From: Lachnospiraceae bacterium | GTDB lineage: Bacteria > Bacillota > Clostridia > Lachnospirales > Lachnospiraceae | DNA length: 64,000 bases | NCBI GenBank assembly: GCA_910575105.1 | Contig: CAJTDK010000007.1 | Location: 62,001-126,000, forward strand | Reading direction: 5' to 3' | Part shown: piece after piece, positions 1-9,007 of the stretch | Layout: every line of letters begins with the position of its first letter | Position numbering within the stretch: position 1 is the stretch's first letter | Position numbers and translations under genes: made by a program | Notes under the pieces: model-generated | Seen by the model: only the letters and a program-made list of their open reading frames with translations | What the model was told of the DNA's origin: nothing | Databases searched by the model: none

Positions 1-250
1 CATAGATCTCCTCCTCTGTCATCTTGGGGAGCTTATCCTTAAGACCAAGCTCTCTGTACTTCATGCCGCTGGTATTGACAAACCGCCTGATCCCAAGGCC
101 GCTCCTTTTATGCCACTGGGAGAGCTCACTGCTTCCCGGGTTCTCCTCTGCGATATGGCGCGTATCAAAGGCGACCCCGTGCTCTGAAAGCCAGGCCTTT
201 GCTCTCTTACATGTACTGCATTTGGGATATTCTAACAATAGGACGCTCAT
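1..250 (-). CDS. ArsC/Spx-family reductase-like protein (C-terminus cut by window edge)
   Basis: Reading down from the ATG at 250, the frame stays open to the window edge and gives about 83 residues beginning MSVLLLEYPKCSTCK. The CxxC at C11/C14 near the start, followed by a short thioredoxin-like N-terminal fold and a stretch containing NTSG...YRELGLKDKLP, is the pattern of the ArsC/Spx/MgsR family (arsenate reductase-like thiol proteins). A GGAGGAGG ribosome site lies just upstream. Family members reduce arsenate or act as RNA polymerase-binding stress regulators; which applies here cannot be told without the C-terminus. The truncation is only the window boundary. Confidence 0.85.
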   Translation of the reverse strand, partial: MSVLLLEYPKCSTCKRAKAWLSEHGVAFDTRHIAEENPGSSELSQWHKRSGLGIRRFVNTSGMKYRELGLKDKLPKMTEEEIY

Positions 251-324
251 CACTTCCTCCTCCAACACTCAATGTTCCATCACGGCGTATCCGCCGCATC
301 TGCTGCCTTGACCTGCGCACTGCG

Positions 325-1467
325 TTAAAGAATCTGGTCAAATGTCACCGCTTCCGAGACGGTAATATCTGCCGCCGCGATTCCTCCGGGAATGTCCGCT
401 CCCACCGCTCCTGCGGGTATGGTATCTACCGGCATGGAGACGTCTGCCGCCGCGGCATACGGCGAATAATTCAAATACCGTTCTTCCTCGTCCCGGTTCC
501 TGAACCGGAACGCATGGTTAACGTCCGCCAGATGCCCTTCCATGGCTATGCCTCTGTCAGCGATCTTCCGCGCGTTGCGCTTCTTCTGCAGCTCAATCTT
601 AAGCTTTTCTGCCTTCTTCTTCTCCGTTGCTTTCTTTTTCTTGATCTTCGTCAGCTCTTCCTCATTCAGGCGTCGTATCTTGCGGCTTCCTCTGACCAGA
701 AGCTTCTGGATCGAATTGATCGCCGAGCGTGCTTTGGCCTGCTCCTTCTGGCTTCCGAGGCTGGCCACCATCCTAAGCGTACCCATACTGCGGCGCGCCT
801 CTCCCATGGCAGACTGCACCTGGCCTTTAGAACTGGCTCCTGCCAGCTTGGAATAAAGCCCGGATACGGAAAACGCCGACGATGATACCCGGATACGGCT
901 CTTGTTCTTTGCCGCCTTCATCTCCTCCGTCATCTTCTTCATCTGCTCGATCACGCGCTTTTCTTCCGCAAACGGATCGTCCTCTTCCTCCTGCCCGTAA
1001 GTCGGGTCCTTTGCCGCCCACATCCGCACTCCATCTTCCCCGACATAAGCTCCCTGGGCGAGAAGTCCCTCGCTGTCCTTGGAAAGCTGCGTAAGTACCT
1101 GCCGTAAGATCTCCTTTCCCTTCTCAAGCGACTGTGCGTCCGCACCCATCTTCTCCAGCCACTCACTCGATATGATAAGATGCTTTCCGCCTCCTAAAGC
1201 GGCCGCCGTCGCCGCCAGATTGTCCTGGTCTATCCCTGTCCCGATCACAATATGAACCTTCGAGAAATCTTTCTGCAAGGTAGCAAGCTCCTCAATCACT
1301 GCTTTTCTCAGCACGGTCTGTTTCGGCCAGCCCTCAGAAAGCATAAACTCATCCTTCGGTATCTCCTTCCTGCCGCCCGTCGGCTCTGCCAAAGCCTCTG
1401 CCTTCGGGGACGCCGTCTGGATATTCTTGCCCGCAACCTGCGAAACTGCACTATTTATCCTGCTCAT
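325..1467 (-). CDS. Hypothetical coiled-coil protein (DUF6033-like)
   Basis: A 380-residue soluble protein with no signal peptide or membrane segment. The start MSRINSAVSQVAG at 1467 is chosen because AGGAGGGG precedes it; the open frame extends further upstream but without a ribosome site. The N-terminal third contains a conserved-looking globular part (IVIGTGIDQDNLAATA). The middle is a long charged helix region with EEEDDPFAEEKRVIEQ and a Lys/Glu-rich KKKKATEKKKAEKLK stretch, likely coiled coil. The C-terminus is Ala/Pro/Val rich. It resembles Lachnospiraceae hypothetical proteins grouped as DUF6033; this is from memory and no function is assigned. It lies downstream of, and in the same direction as, the sigma/anti-sigma pair, with a gap of about 130 bases. 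Confidence 0.75.
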   Translation of the reverse strand: MSRINSAVSQVAGKNIQTASPKAEALAEPTGGRKEIPKDEFMLSEGWPKQTVLRKAVIEELATLQKDFSKVHIVIGTGIDQDNLAATAAALGGGKHLIISSEWLEKMGADAQSLEKGKEILRQVLTQLSKDSEGLLAQGAYVGEDGVRMWAAKDPTYGQEEEDDPFAEEKRVIEQMKKMTEEMKAAKNKSRIRVSSSAFSVSGLYSKLAGASSKGQVQSAMGEARRSMGTLRMVASLGSQKEQAKARSAINSIQKLLVRGSRKIRRLNEEELTKIKKKKATEKKKAEKLKIELQKKRNARKIADRGIAMEGHLADVNHAFRFRNRDEEERYLNYSPYAAAADVSMPVDTIPAGAVGADIPGGIAAADITVSEAVTFDQIL

Positions 1468-1595
1468 CGAACCCCTCCTATAACTATACAAAAACAACAC
1501 AATTCTTTCTATATTATATATCGTCCGATCTGTGGAAAAACTAACCAGTACAGCGGAGATTATCCTTCTCCTTTCCGCCGGCGCAGCGGACAGCA

Positions 1596-2471
1596 TCACT
1601 CCTCCTCATCCTCCATTATGGTATATACCTGTCCCGCCGCCTCCTCAGCAGTCACTTCTTCTCTCTTAAGCCTCTCCCCGAACCATACATCGCCTTCATC
1701 TATCGCCTTTTTGGCCTTTCCTTCAATCTCCGGAGGCGCCTTTTCTACCTCCTGTCCCTTTTCCCAGACCTTGGTCCGCCTGTCGCCTTTTCCTTCCAGA
1801 TAAATGGCCGAATCTTCACGTTCCCTGACCGCGCCGTCATATTCCTTCACCGTCCGGGAAAGGGGGAAGATGAAAGAACAGCTCTTCAGCGGAATAGCGC
1901 TTATATCAAGCGGTATGCTTTCCAGCCCGAAAAAGCCTTCGTACCCGCCGGTGAATCCATCCTTTTCATTATAGCTCTCCTGCAGATTGCCTGAATAATT
2001 GATGTGGCATTTTTTGTCCGTTTCTACGGTTATATATAGGTACCCGTTTTTTAGCTGATACATTTCTGTAACGCGTACATCTTCTACCCTAATCCGATGG
2101 TCAAATACCGGGATCTTCCCCAGCCATCCCATATAGGAACCGCTGCTCATCCCTTCCAGCACGAAAAGAATGAGAATGAATGCCGCCATCACCCCGACCA
2201 CCTTACGGGTCTGCTTATTCGAGATCTCCTTTTTTGTCGCTTTAATGACCGAAACCGCCGCCTGCCTCAGCTTTTCCTCGGACAAAAGTCCTTCTTTTTC
2301 CTCTTCGATCTTCTCTTCGGGAATCCCTTCCTTCAGCGCATCGTAATAGTTCTGGCACTTCTCGCACCCGGCGAGATGCTCCTCTACCATAGCTTTACTT
2401 TCCTCGCTGCACACGTCATCCACATACAGCGGGAGTAAATCTTTCGTCACATTGCATGGAATCCTGCTCAT
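1596..2471 (-). CDS. Anti-sigma factor with zf-HC2 domain, membrane-anchored
   Basis: A 291-residue protein. The N-terminal 45 residues carry the zinc-finger anti-sigma signature HLAGCEKC (H32, C36, C39), preceded by C21. A single membrane helix (about residues 90-108, VVGVMAAFILILFVLEG) follows a charged cytoplasmic linker, leaving an extracytoplasmic C-terminal sensor-like domain of about 180 residues. The gene starts 12 bases after the end of the ECF sigma gene, so the two are almost certainly co-transcribed. By family knowledge the zinc domain would hold the sigma factor inactive until an envelope signal arrives; the signal is unknown. The C-terminal part has no recognised domain. Confidence 0.88.
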   Translation of the reverse strand: MSRIPCNVTKDLLPLYVDDVCSEESKAMVEEHLAGCEKCQNYYDALKEGIPEEKIEEEKEGLLSEEKLRQAAVSVIKATKKEISNKQTRKVVGVMAAFILILFVLEGMSSGSYMGWLGKIPVFDHRIRVEDVRVTEMYQLKNGYLYITVETDKKCHINYSGNLQESYNEKDGFTGGYEGFFGLESIPLDISAIPLKSCSFIFPLSRTVKEYDGAVREREDSAIYLEGKGDRRTKVWEKGQEVEKAPPEIEGKAKKAIDEGDVWFGERLKREEVTAEEAAGQVYTIMEDEEE

Positions 2472-2483
2472 CTTATACCTCCT

Positions 2484-2972
2484 TTACCTCATCTGCTCCC
2501 TGATCTTAAGCTTTGCCCTGTGGTACGTGACCCTGGCCCAGCTCTCACTTTTTTCAAATATTTCTCCTATCTCCCTGTAGGACAGATCTCCCAGCGCCCT
2601 GAGGCCGAACACTTCCTTGTAGGGCTCCTCCAGACAATGAAGCGCCTTATAGATAGAGATCACCTCGTCCCTTTGTATGACCGCCTGCTCCGCATTGCCC
2701 TCCTCTGCCCGGGACGCACCCGCCAGCCCCTTTTTCAGGGACTCCATACGTTTCCTGCGGCGCACGTCATCAATATACAGATTCTTGGCAATCTGGCACA
2801 GCCACGACTTGACTGAACAATTCCCTTTGAAATGATCAATCTCCTTTAACGCCTTAAAAAAGGTTTCCTGGGTGACCTCCTCCGCCATCGCCGGATTGCC
2901 GCTCATGGTGAGCACAAAACGGTATACGTCTTTAAAAAATCTGTCATAGATATCCTCAAAATCTATCTTCAC
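2484..2972 (-). CDS. ECF-type RNA polymerase sigma factor
   Basis: A 162-residue protein with the two-domain ECF layout. Region 2 spans about residues 6-75, with VTQETFFKAL and the DNA-melting and -10 helix KSWLCQIAKNLYIDDVRRRK. Region 4 spans about 105-160, with the helix-turn-helix LSYREIGEIFEKSESWARV. There is no region 1 or 3. The start is a GTG at 2972 preceded by GAGG at good spacing; the nearby ATG is followed at once by a stop. It pairs with the downstream anti-sigma gene. The regulon is unknown; no obvious second copy of a candidate ECF promoter was picked out by eye. Confidence 0.92.
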   Translation of the reverse strand: MKIDFEDIYDRFFKDVYRFVLTMSGNPAMAEEVTQETFFKALKEIDHFKGNCSVKSWLCQIAKNLYIDDVRRRKRMESLKKGLAGASRAEEGNAEQAVIQRDEVISIYKALHCLEEPYKEVFGLRALGDLSYREIGEIFEKSESWARVTYHRAKLKIREQMR

Positions 2973-3474
2973 TTCATCACCTCTTTTCCCTATATCTGAT
3001 AGGATCAGCCTCTGCAGCTGCTGTTATACTGTTCAATCCGTGACCAGCAGTTCGTTGTTTACCCATTAGACGAACATCTCGGGGATTTGTTACAAAATTT
3101 TTTTCTGTATTGTATTTGACATCTGTTTCCTTCATATCCGTAAAATATCCTTGCAGCAGCTGTTCTGCATATAATCCGTACAATCATACCAACAGCCTGT
3201 CAACAGGGAATCCCCTTGACAGGCTGTTAATTTAACTATGGTTTCTTCTTTTCCGTATTACCTTTTGCTCTGATTTTCTCTGCCCCTTCCCGCAGATTTA
3301 TTTCTGCTAAACATACCATAAAAAGCATGATGAGTTCCAATGTGCGAATTGCTGTATTGCAGATAAAATAAACCGAGAAACTTTCTTAGGAAAATCCGCG
3401 GATTATTTCCACATTACTTTTATAGCACTAGCAGAGTATAGCGATTTTTCCTTTCTCATTTTTTTCCGCAATCT
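2973..3474. other. Gene-poor spacer with one strong inverted repeat
   Basis: About 500 bases between the sigma factor gene and the truncated deacetylase. It holds a GTTATACTGTTCA-type motif near 3023-3036 (part of a dispersed family) and the 13-bp inverted repeat at 3191-3228. The open frames here have no ribosome site and no recognisable product. The part next to 3474 would normally hold the rest of the pdaB-like gene but shows no readable remnant in any frame. Confidence 0.5.
3191..3228. terminator. Perfect 13-bp inverted repeat, terminator-like
   Basis: AACAGCCTGTCAA (3191-3203) pairs perfectly with TTGACAGGCTGTT (3216-3228) around a 12-base loop. The T-run is weak on both strands, so it may be a terminator of weak strength or a relic. 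Confidence 0.5.
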
Positions 3475-3678
3475 CTACGCCGCCCATGCCGCATCAAAAG
3501 AGAGAGCCACCTTTTTTTCATCAGTCTCCACACAGTAGATCGGCAGCTCTCTTCCATTTACATTGCTTGACACCGTTGCGAAGCCTGACACATATTTGAA
3601 CGAGCCGGCAAGGGCTATGGCAAGGGTCAGCGTCACAACTACATACTTCATCCATTTCTTTTTTCTGTCTTCCTTCAT
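3475..3678 (-). pseudogene. Truncated PdaB-like polysaccharide deacetylase (N-terminus only)
   Basis: The 67-residue frame starts at the ATG at 3678 (GGAG eight bases upstream). It has a basic N-terminus, one membrane helix (about residues 10-28), then RELPIYCVETDEKKVALSFD and AAW followed by a stop. This matches the start of spore-type polysaccharide deacetylases (PdaB/YbaN), where the catalytic NodB domain begins with FDAAWG and runs for a further ~180 residues. That domain, including the metal-binding histidines, is absent, and no other frame downstream continues it. I infer a 3' deletion. A shortened but functional membrane peptide cannot be excluded. Confidence 0.7.
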
Positions 3679-3752
3679 AAACATAACTCCAGAGCATAAT
3701 ATACCGTTACTCTAAATATATGTTACGAGGCTTTGTCTCACATCTGATTTTC

Positions 3753-6317
3753 TTATTTTATTTTTACCTTTTTTGTCTTCGACCATGCAGAACAGTATTT
3801 TTTGCCGCCGGATTTTTTATACGTGCGAATCCTGGCGTAATATACCTTACCCTTCTTAAGGCCAGACACCGATGCCTCTGTTGCCTTTGCCTTTTTAACC
3901 GTCTTTGTCTTCGCTTTGCTGAAATTCTTGTTGGTCGAATACTGAATCTGGTAGCCGGTCGTCTGGGTCGTCTGCTTCTTCCACTTTGCCGTAAAGCCTT
4001 TAGACTTCTTGCCAAGCGTTGAAAGACTCGTCCCTTTGGGATTGATACTGAATTTTATCGTTGCTGTCCCGGTGTAGTGATTACCCTTCCCGGTGATCTT
4101 TACCGACGCCTGCCCTGCCTTGACGTTATTGGAATAGGCAGCCGTATAATCCTTTCCCTTCACCAGCGTCACCTGGCCGTTTCTGACAGTGACCGCAGGC
4201 TTCCTTGCCTTTTTATTATACGTATAGGAAGTTTTCGAGAGAGACGATGCCAGCGAGCTGATGTCAGCCTTCGCTATCGTATAATTTTTCACCATACTTC
4301 CCTTATAGCTCCCTCCTGTCGCCTTGATCGTCACAGCAGCTGTTCCCGGTTCTACATTCTTCGCATATGACACGGTATAATCTATATCTTTCTTAAGCTT
4401 CATGGAATTATCGCTGCTCACGCGGACAGTCACCGCAGGAGTAACTGCGCTTCCCGTATAGGCAAATTTGGTTCCGGACAGGGAGACTGCGCATTGGGAA
4501 ATATCCCTTGGCATAATGGTAAAGTTCTTTACAACCGTGCCCTGATATCCGCCGATGCCTTCAATGATCACTGTCGCCCTTTGCGAGGATGTACTGACAT
4601 TCACGTTATTGCTGTAGGATACAGTATAGTCCGAATTCTTCTTTAAATTTACGCCCGATATCTTGACCGTAGGAACCGGACGTATCTTTCCGCCGGTGTA
4701 TTCATACGAATCGTCGATGCCGGTTATCTGGGCATATCCAATACTGGCGTCCCCTCTTCCTGTCGTTTTATCCGACACATAAGTCAGGGCTGCCGCCGCA
4801 TCGATAGCGCCGTGGCTGCCTGTTTTAACTTTGCGGTCTGCATCCGTACTTTCATTCCTGTATTTCACGGCATCTGAATTTGCCGTAACCTCGACAGCTT
4901 CTATGATCTCGTCCACCGTCAGGGAAGGATTTTCTGCAAACAACAGGGCGCAGATTCCCGACACGATCGGCGCTGCCATAGATGTTCCATTCATATGCGC
5001 ATAAGAGCTTCTGGAGCTGCAATATGTAGATACAATATTCTCTCCCGGCGCGCTGATATCCTTTGATTCATTATAATCCGACCACCGGCAGTTATAATTA
5101 TCTGCATCAAGGGCAGTAACCGACAGACAATCTCCAAAATCCGACGGGTACATCGACTTTACATAAGGCGTATATCTGTTATCCCCATTTCCTCCGGAGC
5201 ATACGCAGAGGACATCATAGTAATCCGCCATGATCTTGATCATGCTTTCAAGAAGATGGTCTACACTTTTCTTCGTCCCGTCAGCATAGTATCCCACGCT
5301 CATATTCATGACCCGGAGATTATCCACCTTTCCGCTCTCGATCAGCTGCCTGCAATATTCGATCCCTTTCATGAACGTAGCAGTCGTCGCTCCGCCGCCG
5401 GAATTATCAAATATCTTAACCGGCAGGATGCTGGCATTATACGATGTCCCTGCAATACCGATGCCGTTATCCGCTTCCGCTGCGATCAGGCCGCACACAT
5501 GCGTGCCATGGCCGGTCGCGTCTCCCCCGTTGGGAACTGTACTGGCAGTCAGCGGCCTTTCGTAATACGAATCATAAGCATAATTTTTTAAAATATTATG
5601 CTGCAGGTCTTCATGGTCCAGACGGCACCCACTGTCAAGAACCGCCACCGTAACGTCCTTGTCCGTCTGCACGCTGTCCCACGCCTCATACACCCTGGTA
5701 GCCCCGAGATAATCTAAAAATTCCGAATTTTCCACATCAACCCGGTTATTATATACCGCGTCATTAGTCTTTCTTAGCTCCTCCAAGCCAGTGCCGGAAG
5801 CTTCGTCTGCGCCTTCTTCTGAAAGGATGTCCTCCGGCGACACCTCCACCGGCTTTGCATCCCCCAGCGTACTGTAGACAAAATTCGGCTGGGCGAAGCT
5901 GACATTGTCATCTGCCTCAATCTGCTCGATCGCCTCTTCTATCTTCACATCCTCCGGAAGTTCTGCGACTACGACCGTCCCCTGCTGGTCATTCGGGTCT
6001 GCAACCTCATCGGTAATCTCTGCATCCATATCACTTAAAGCGTCTTCCGCCTGTTCTTTGATCTTTTCAGACTTCGCCTCGGAAGCTCCTGCGTCATCGT
6101 AGACCACGATGATCTCATTCGTCACGGCAATATCAGAATCTGCGATGCTCCCGCCTTCAGAAGCCCCATCCGGTACTGCAGGAACACTCTCCGGCGCCGC
6201 TGCTTCGATCACTTCTGTCCCGGACTCCGGCGCTGCCGCCGCCTGTCCCGCCGGCATAGCTGCCAACGACAGAATCAACATTGCTTCAATTACTTTACTG
6301 GCCTTTGATCTCTTCAT
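3753..6317 (-). CDS. Secreted subtilisin-family (S8) serine protease with repeat modules and Fn3 domain
   Basis: An 854-residue preproprotein. The start MKRSKASKVIEAM at 6317 is chosen because AAGGGG precedes it and a signal peptide (about residues 1-28, ending GQAAAA) follows. An I9-like propeptide occupies roughly 65-150. The S8 domain follows with Asp about 228 (VAVLDSG), His about 270 (GHGTHV), the oxyanion Asn about 377 (SGGNGDN) and Ser about 446 (NGTSMAAP), so the triad is complete. Three related beta-rich repeats of about 75 residues each follow (motifs like KDYTVSYSNN and VKNYTI), then a C-terminal fibronectin type III-like domain. No LPxTG or membrane anchor is visible. It is divergent from the beta-helix gene at 6471, with overlapping promoters. 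Confidence 0.93.
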   Translation of the reverse strand: MKRSKASKVIEAMLILSLAAMPAGQAAAAPESGTEVIEAAAPESVPAVPDGASEGGSIADSDIAVTNEIIVVYDDAGASEAKSEKIKEQAEDALSDMDAEITDEVADPNDQQGTVVVAELPEDVKIEEAIEQIEADDNVSFAQPNFVYSTLGDAKPVEVSPEDILSEEGADEASGTGLEELRKTNDAVYNNRVDVENSEFLDYLGATRVYEAWDSVQTDKDVTVAVLDSGCRLDHEDLQHNILKNYAYDSYYERPLTASTVPNGGDATGHGTHVCGLIAAEADNGIGIAGTSYNASILPVKIFDNSGGGATTATFMKGIEYCRQLIESGKVDNLRVMNMSVGYYADGTKKSVDHLLESMIKIMADYYDVLCVCSGGNGDNRYTPYVKSMYPSDFGDCLSVTALDADNYNCRWSDYNESKDISAPGENIVSTYCSSRSSYAHMNGTSMAAPIVSGICALLFAENPSLTVDEIIEAVEVTANSDAVKYRNESTDADRKVKTGSHGAIDAAAALTYVSDKTTGRGDASIGYAQITGIDDSYEYTGGKIRPVPTVKISGVNLKKNSDYTVSYSNNVNVSTSSQRATVIIEGIGGYQGTVVKNFTIMPRDISQCAVSLSGTKFAYTGSAVTPAVTVRVSSDNSMKLKKDIDYTVSYAKNVEPGTAAVTIKATGGSYKGSMVKNYTIAKADISSLASSLSKTSYTYNKKARKPAVTVRNGQVTLVKGKDYTAAYSNNVKAGQASVKITGKGNHYTGTATIKFSINPKGTSLSTLGKKSKGFTAKWKKQTTQTTGYQIQYSTNKNFSKAKTKTVKKAKATEASVSGLKKGKVYYARIRTYKKSGGKKYCSAWSKTKKVKIK

Positions 6318-6383
6318 TATCTTAACCCCTTTTTTCAATATTAAATATTCTGTAGATAAATATCGTACAGTAACACGCATAAT

Positions 6384-6413
6384 ATTATACCTAACAAAAT
6401 ATTTGTCTGTCAA
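6384..6413 (-). promoter_or_regulatory. Promoter of the subtilisin gene
   Basis: On the minus strand TTGACA (6413-6408) and TATAAT (6389-6384) are separated by 18 bases, upstream of the protease start at 6317. Its -35 box overlaps that of the divergent promoter. Confidence 0.75.
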
Positions 6414-6431
6414 ATCATGATTAATTATGAT
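6403..6431 (+). promoter_or_regulatory. Promoter of the beta-helix gene
   Basis: TTGTCT (6403-6408) and TATGAT (6426-6431) with a 17-base spacer, 40 bases upstream of the start codon. It overlaps the -35 region of the divergent protease promoter. Confidence 0.55.
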
Positions 6432-6470
6432 AAAATAGATGTGTTAAAAAAATATTAAAAAGGGGTAACT

Positions 6471-7688
6471 ATGAACATGAAAAAAAGACACAAAAGAACT
6501 CTGCGTTCTGTCCTGTATCTCTCTGTGATCGTAATATGCGGATTATTCCTCATTTTCCACACAGGTCAGGCGCAGGCAGCAGCAAAGACGGTAAAATATA
6601 ATGGCAAGACCATCGCCAAATATAACAAATCAGGCCAGATGGTCCTGATCCCGTCAGAAAACTCCAGCACAAATTATAAAAACCTGAACCGCCTGATGTC
6701 TGGCAAGAAGAAAAAGACGGTTGTCATCCCGAAAGGCTCCACCATAAAGCTAAACGGCGTATTAAAGCCCGGGAACAACACGACCATTATTGCCAAAGGC
6801 GCCACCGTCATCGGCAAGAAAAACAGTAATGTCATCTTCGCCGCTCCCGACAAAAAGCTGAAGAACCTTTCGATCATCGGCGGAACCTGGCGGAGTATCG
6901 ACAAGGCGGGAAGGACCGGAAGCCTGTTCGCCTTCTCCTATGTGACGAATCTGGTAATGGACGGAGTTGACTGCAACGCCAACTACCGGGGGCACGCAAT
7001 AGAGATCATTGCCTGCAATAACGTGACCATAAAGAACTGCATCGTATCTGCCATCGGTTCCAATCCGGCCAAATGTCTGGAGGAGCAGATCCAGATCGAC
7101 CTTGCCACAAAAAAGACCGCGCCGAAGATCGCCGAGTTCGGCAGCAAATACGTCAAAGGACAGACCTGCAAGAATGTCTATATCCTGAACAACACCGTCA
7201 CTGGCGCCCGCGCCGTAGGGGTGAACTGGACGGATTCTGAAAACGGGAAATGGCGCAATAAATTCCACGAGAATATCGTTATCAAAGGTAATACCCTCAC
7301 CGGGACCACCTCTGAAGCTCTCGCATATTTTAACACGGTCGGCGGCGAGATCAGCGATAACACGATCGTGACCAACGCCACAAGAACAGACGGCAATTCA
7401 TCCTATACCATCGGCATCCATGTGGCAATCTTCGGGAATGCGCCGGAAAGCATGGCTTCCTCGAAGCTTTTGATCTCCGGAAACACCGTGTACGGCAAAC
7501 GCAACGGCATCCACTTCAAGGCATACTTCAACAGCAGCGAGACAAAGTGCCTGTCAAAGCTTGGCTATGTGACCGTGAGCGGCAACACCATATATTGCAA
7601 AAACGGGACGAAAAAAGCAATCGTCCAGGTAAAGAAAAGCTGCCAGGAGCTTTTGCAGACAAACAATACACTGTACATATGGAAATAA
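6471..7688 (+). CDS. Secreted right-handed beta-helix (pectate-lyase-like fold) protein
   Basis: A 405-residue protein with a basic N-terminus, a hydrophobic helix (about 13-30) and cleavage-like AQAAA, so it is probably exported. From about residue 70 it contains regularly spaced beta-helix rungs with N-x-V/I-x-I/N-x-N-T/V patterns: VTIKNCIVSAIG, YILNNTVTG, IVIKGNTLTG, GEISDNTIVTN, LLISGNTVYG, YVTVSGNTIY. This is the parallel beta-helix fold seen in polysaccharide lyases, epimerases and adhesins. No lyase-specific catalytic motif stands out, so substrate and activity are unknown. AGGGG sits five bases before the ATG. A weak sequence relationship to the neighbouring protease is limited to both being secreted and lysine-rich. 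Confidence 0.85.
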   Translation: MNMKKRHKRTLRSVLYLSVIVICGLFLIFHTGQAQAAAKTVKYNGKTIAKYNKSGQMVLIPSENSSTNYKNLNRLMSGKKKKTVVIPKGSTIKLNGVLKPGNNTTIIAKGATVIGKKNSNVIFAAPDKKLKNLSIIGGTWRSIDKAGRTGSLFAFSYVTNLVMDGVDCNANYRGHAIEIIACNNVTIKNCIVSAIGSNPAKCLEEQIQIDLATKKTAPKIAEFGSKYVKGQTCKNVYILNNTVTGARAVGVNWTDSENGKWRNKFHENIVIKGNTLTGTTSEALAYFNTVGGEISDNTIVTNATRTDGNSSYTIGIHVAIFGNAPESMASSKLLISGNTVYGKRNGIHFKAYFNSSETKCLSKLGYVTVSGNTIYCKNGTKKAIVQVKKSCQELLQTNNTLYIWK

Positions 7689-7697
7689 ATTTATAAA

Positions 7698-8432
7698 TTA
7701 ATAATAGACCTTTCTCAAAAACAATCCGCGGGCCGGAGCCAGAAAGCCCGCGAGACTTCTATCTTCCGCCGCGATTACTACCGGCAGCTTAGACGCCTCT
7801 CGCTTTCCGGTTCCGATCTCAAGGAGCGTACCGGTCAGGATTCTTACCATATGGTAGAGAAAACCTGTCCCGTAATACGTGATCCTTACCTTTTCCCCAT
7901 TGCTTACAATCTTAATATTGACAATCTTCCGGACTGGGTCCTTACAGTCAGTATCGTCGGTAAAGCTGATAAAATTCCTTACACCTACCAGATAAGGCAC
8001 CGCAGCCCGCATGGCTTCTATATTCAGCTTCTCCGGATAGTGGTAGCAGTATCTGCGGGAAAATACATCCGGCTTCTCCCGGCAGTCGATATAATACTCA
8101 TACTTTTTGCCCTTGGCGCTCTTGCGGGCATGAAAGCCGTTCCTTACAAGCTCCACATCCACGATCCGGATATCCTCCGGAAGGTACCGGTTAAGCGCCT
8201 CCCGCATCTCATCCTCATCATAGAGCTTCGACAGCTTCACACTGGCAACCTGCCCCCGTGCATGGACTCCCGCATCTGTCCTTCCAGAGCCGTCAACCTC
8301 CACGCGGTAGCCCACCATCTTGCCGATACTGTACTCCAGCACAAACTGGATCGTATTGTCCGTCGTCGCCTGACGCTGCCATCCCTGATATCTGCTCCCA
8401 TCATAAGAAATCGTCAATTTGTATGTTCTCAT
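7698..8432 (-). CDS. truA: tRNA pseudouridine(38-40) synthase TruA
   Basis: A 244-residue protein, the normal length for TruA. It starts MRTYKLTISYDGSRYQGWQ, and carries the catalytic motif VDGSGRTDAGVHA with the nucleophilic Asp in GRTDAG. The later DCKDPVRKI and GTGFLYHMVRILTGTL segments are typical of the C-terminal half. It converts uridines 38-40 in the anticodon stem-loop of tRNAs. It is followed on the same strand by nrdR upstream, with a short gap, so the two may share a transcript. Confidence 0.97.
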   Translation of the reverse strand: MRTYKLTISYDGSRYQGWQRQATTDNTIQFVLEYSIGKMVGYRVEVDGSGRTDAGVHARGQVASVKLSKLYDEDEMREALNRYLPEDIRIVDVELVRNGFHARKSAKGKKYEYYIDCREKPDVFSRRYCYHYPEKLNIEAMRAAVPYLVGVRNFISFTDDTDCKDPVRKIVNIKIVSNGEKVRITYYGTGFLYHMVRILTGTLLEIGTGKREASKLPVVIAAEDRSLAGFLAPARGLFLRKVYY

Positions 8433-8460
8433 ATACTATTATCACCCAATCTATCTAAAC

Positions 8461-8913
8461 TTACCGGTCAAGAATCTTCTTAAGCTCGTCCATAAATGTA
8501 TTCACATCTTTAAATTCCCTGTAAACAGACGCAAAACGGACATACGCGACCTCATCCAGATCCTTAAGGCCATCCATCACCATCTCTCCGATCACGCTGC
8601 TTGATATCTCCTTCTCCTCCAGACTGAAAATACCAGTCTCAATCCGGTCAACCATCTGCTCAATCTCATCCGCCGGAACCGGCCGCTTATAACATGCCCG
8701 GATCACGCCGTTCTCGATCTTCATGCGGCTGTACTGCTCGCGCGCATTATCCTTTTTTATAATGATAAGAGGGATCGTCTCCACCTTCTCATAAGTAGTA
8801 AAACGCTTCCCGCACAGATCGCAGGAACGGCGGCGCCTGATCGACGCTCCGTCCTCCGCCGGCCTGGAATCTACAACTCTTGTATCCGGGTTACTGCAGT
8901 ATGGACATTTCAT
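8461..8913 (-). CDS. nrdR: Transcriptional repressor NrdR
   Basis: A 150-residue protein from the ATG at 8913 (MKCPYCSNPDTRVVDSRP), preceded by AAAGGAT. The N-terminal zinc ribbon has four cysteines (C3, C6, C31, C34 region with CDLCGKRF). The ATP-cone domain follows (about residues 49-139), with VRFASVYREFKD near its end. NrdR senses ATP/dATP and represses ribonucleotide reductase genes; none of its targets lie in this window. The longer upstream frame lacks a ribosome site and was not used. Confidence 0.97.
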   Translation of the reverse strand: MKCPYCSNPDTRVVDSRPAEDGASIRRRRSCDLCGKRFTTYEKVETIPLIIIKKDNAREQYSRMKIENGVIRACYKRPVPADEIEQMVDRIETGIFSLEEKEISSSVIGEMVMDGLKDLDEVAYVRFASVYREFKDVNTFMDELKKILDR

Positions 8914-9007
8914 CTTAATTACTATCCTTTCACTTTCGATATTGTATATAGTATATCTTCTGATAAATGAGAAGTCAAACATTTAGGCCGCAATTTCCGT
9001 TCATTTT

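Noticed and set aside
325-2972. Several plus-strand open frames (for example at 199-885, 542-856 and 2520-2816)
   Set aside because: They run opposite to clear minus-strand genes, lack ribosome sites and have no recognisable motifs, so they are shadows.
2977-3183. 68-residue open frame upstream of the sigma gene
   Set aside because: No ribosome site and no family; it lies in a spacer that also holds a dispersed repeat motif.
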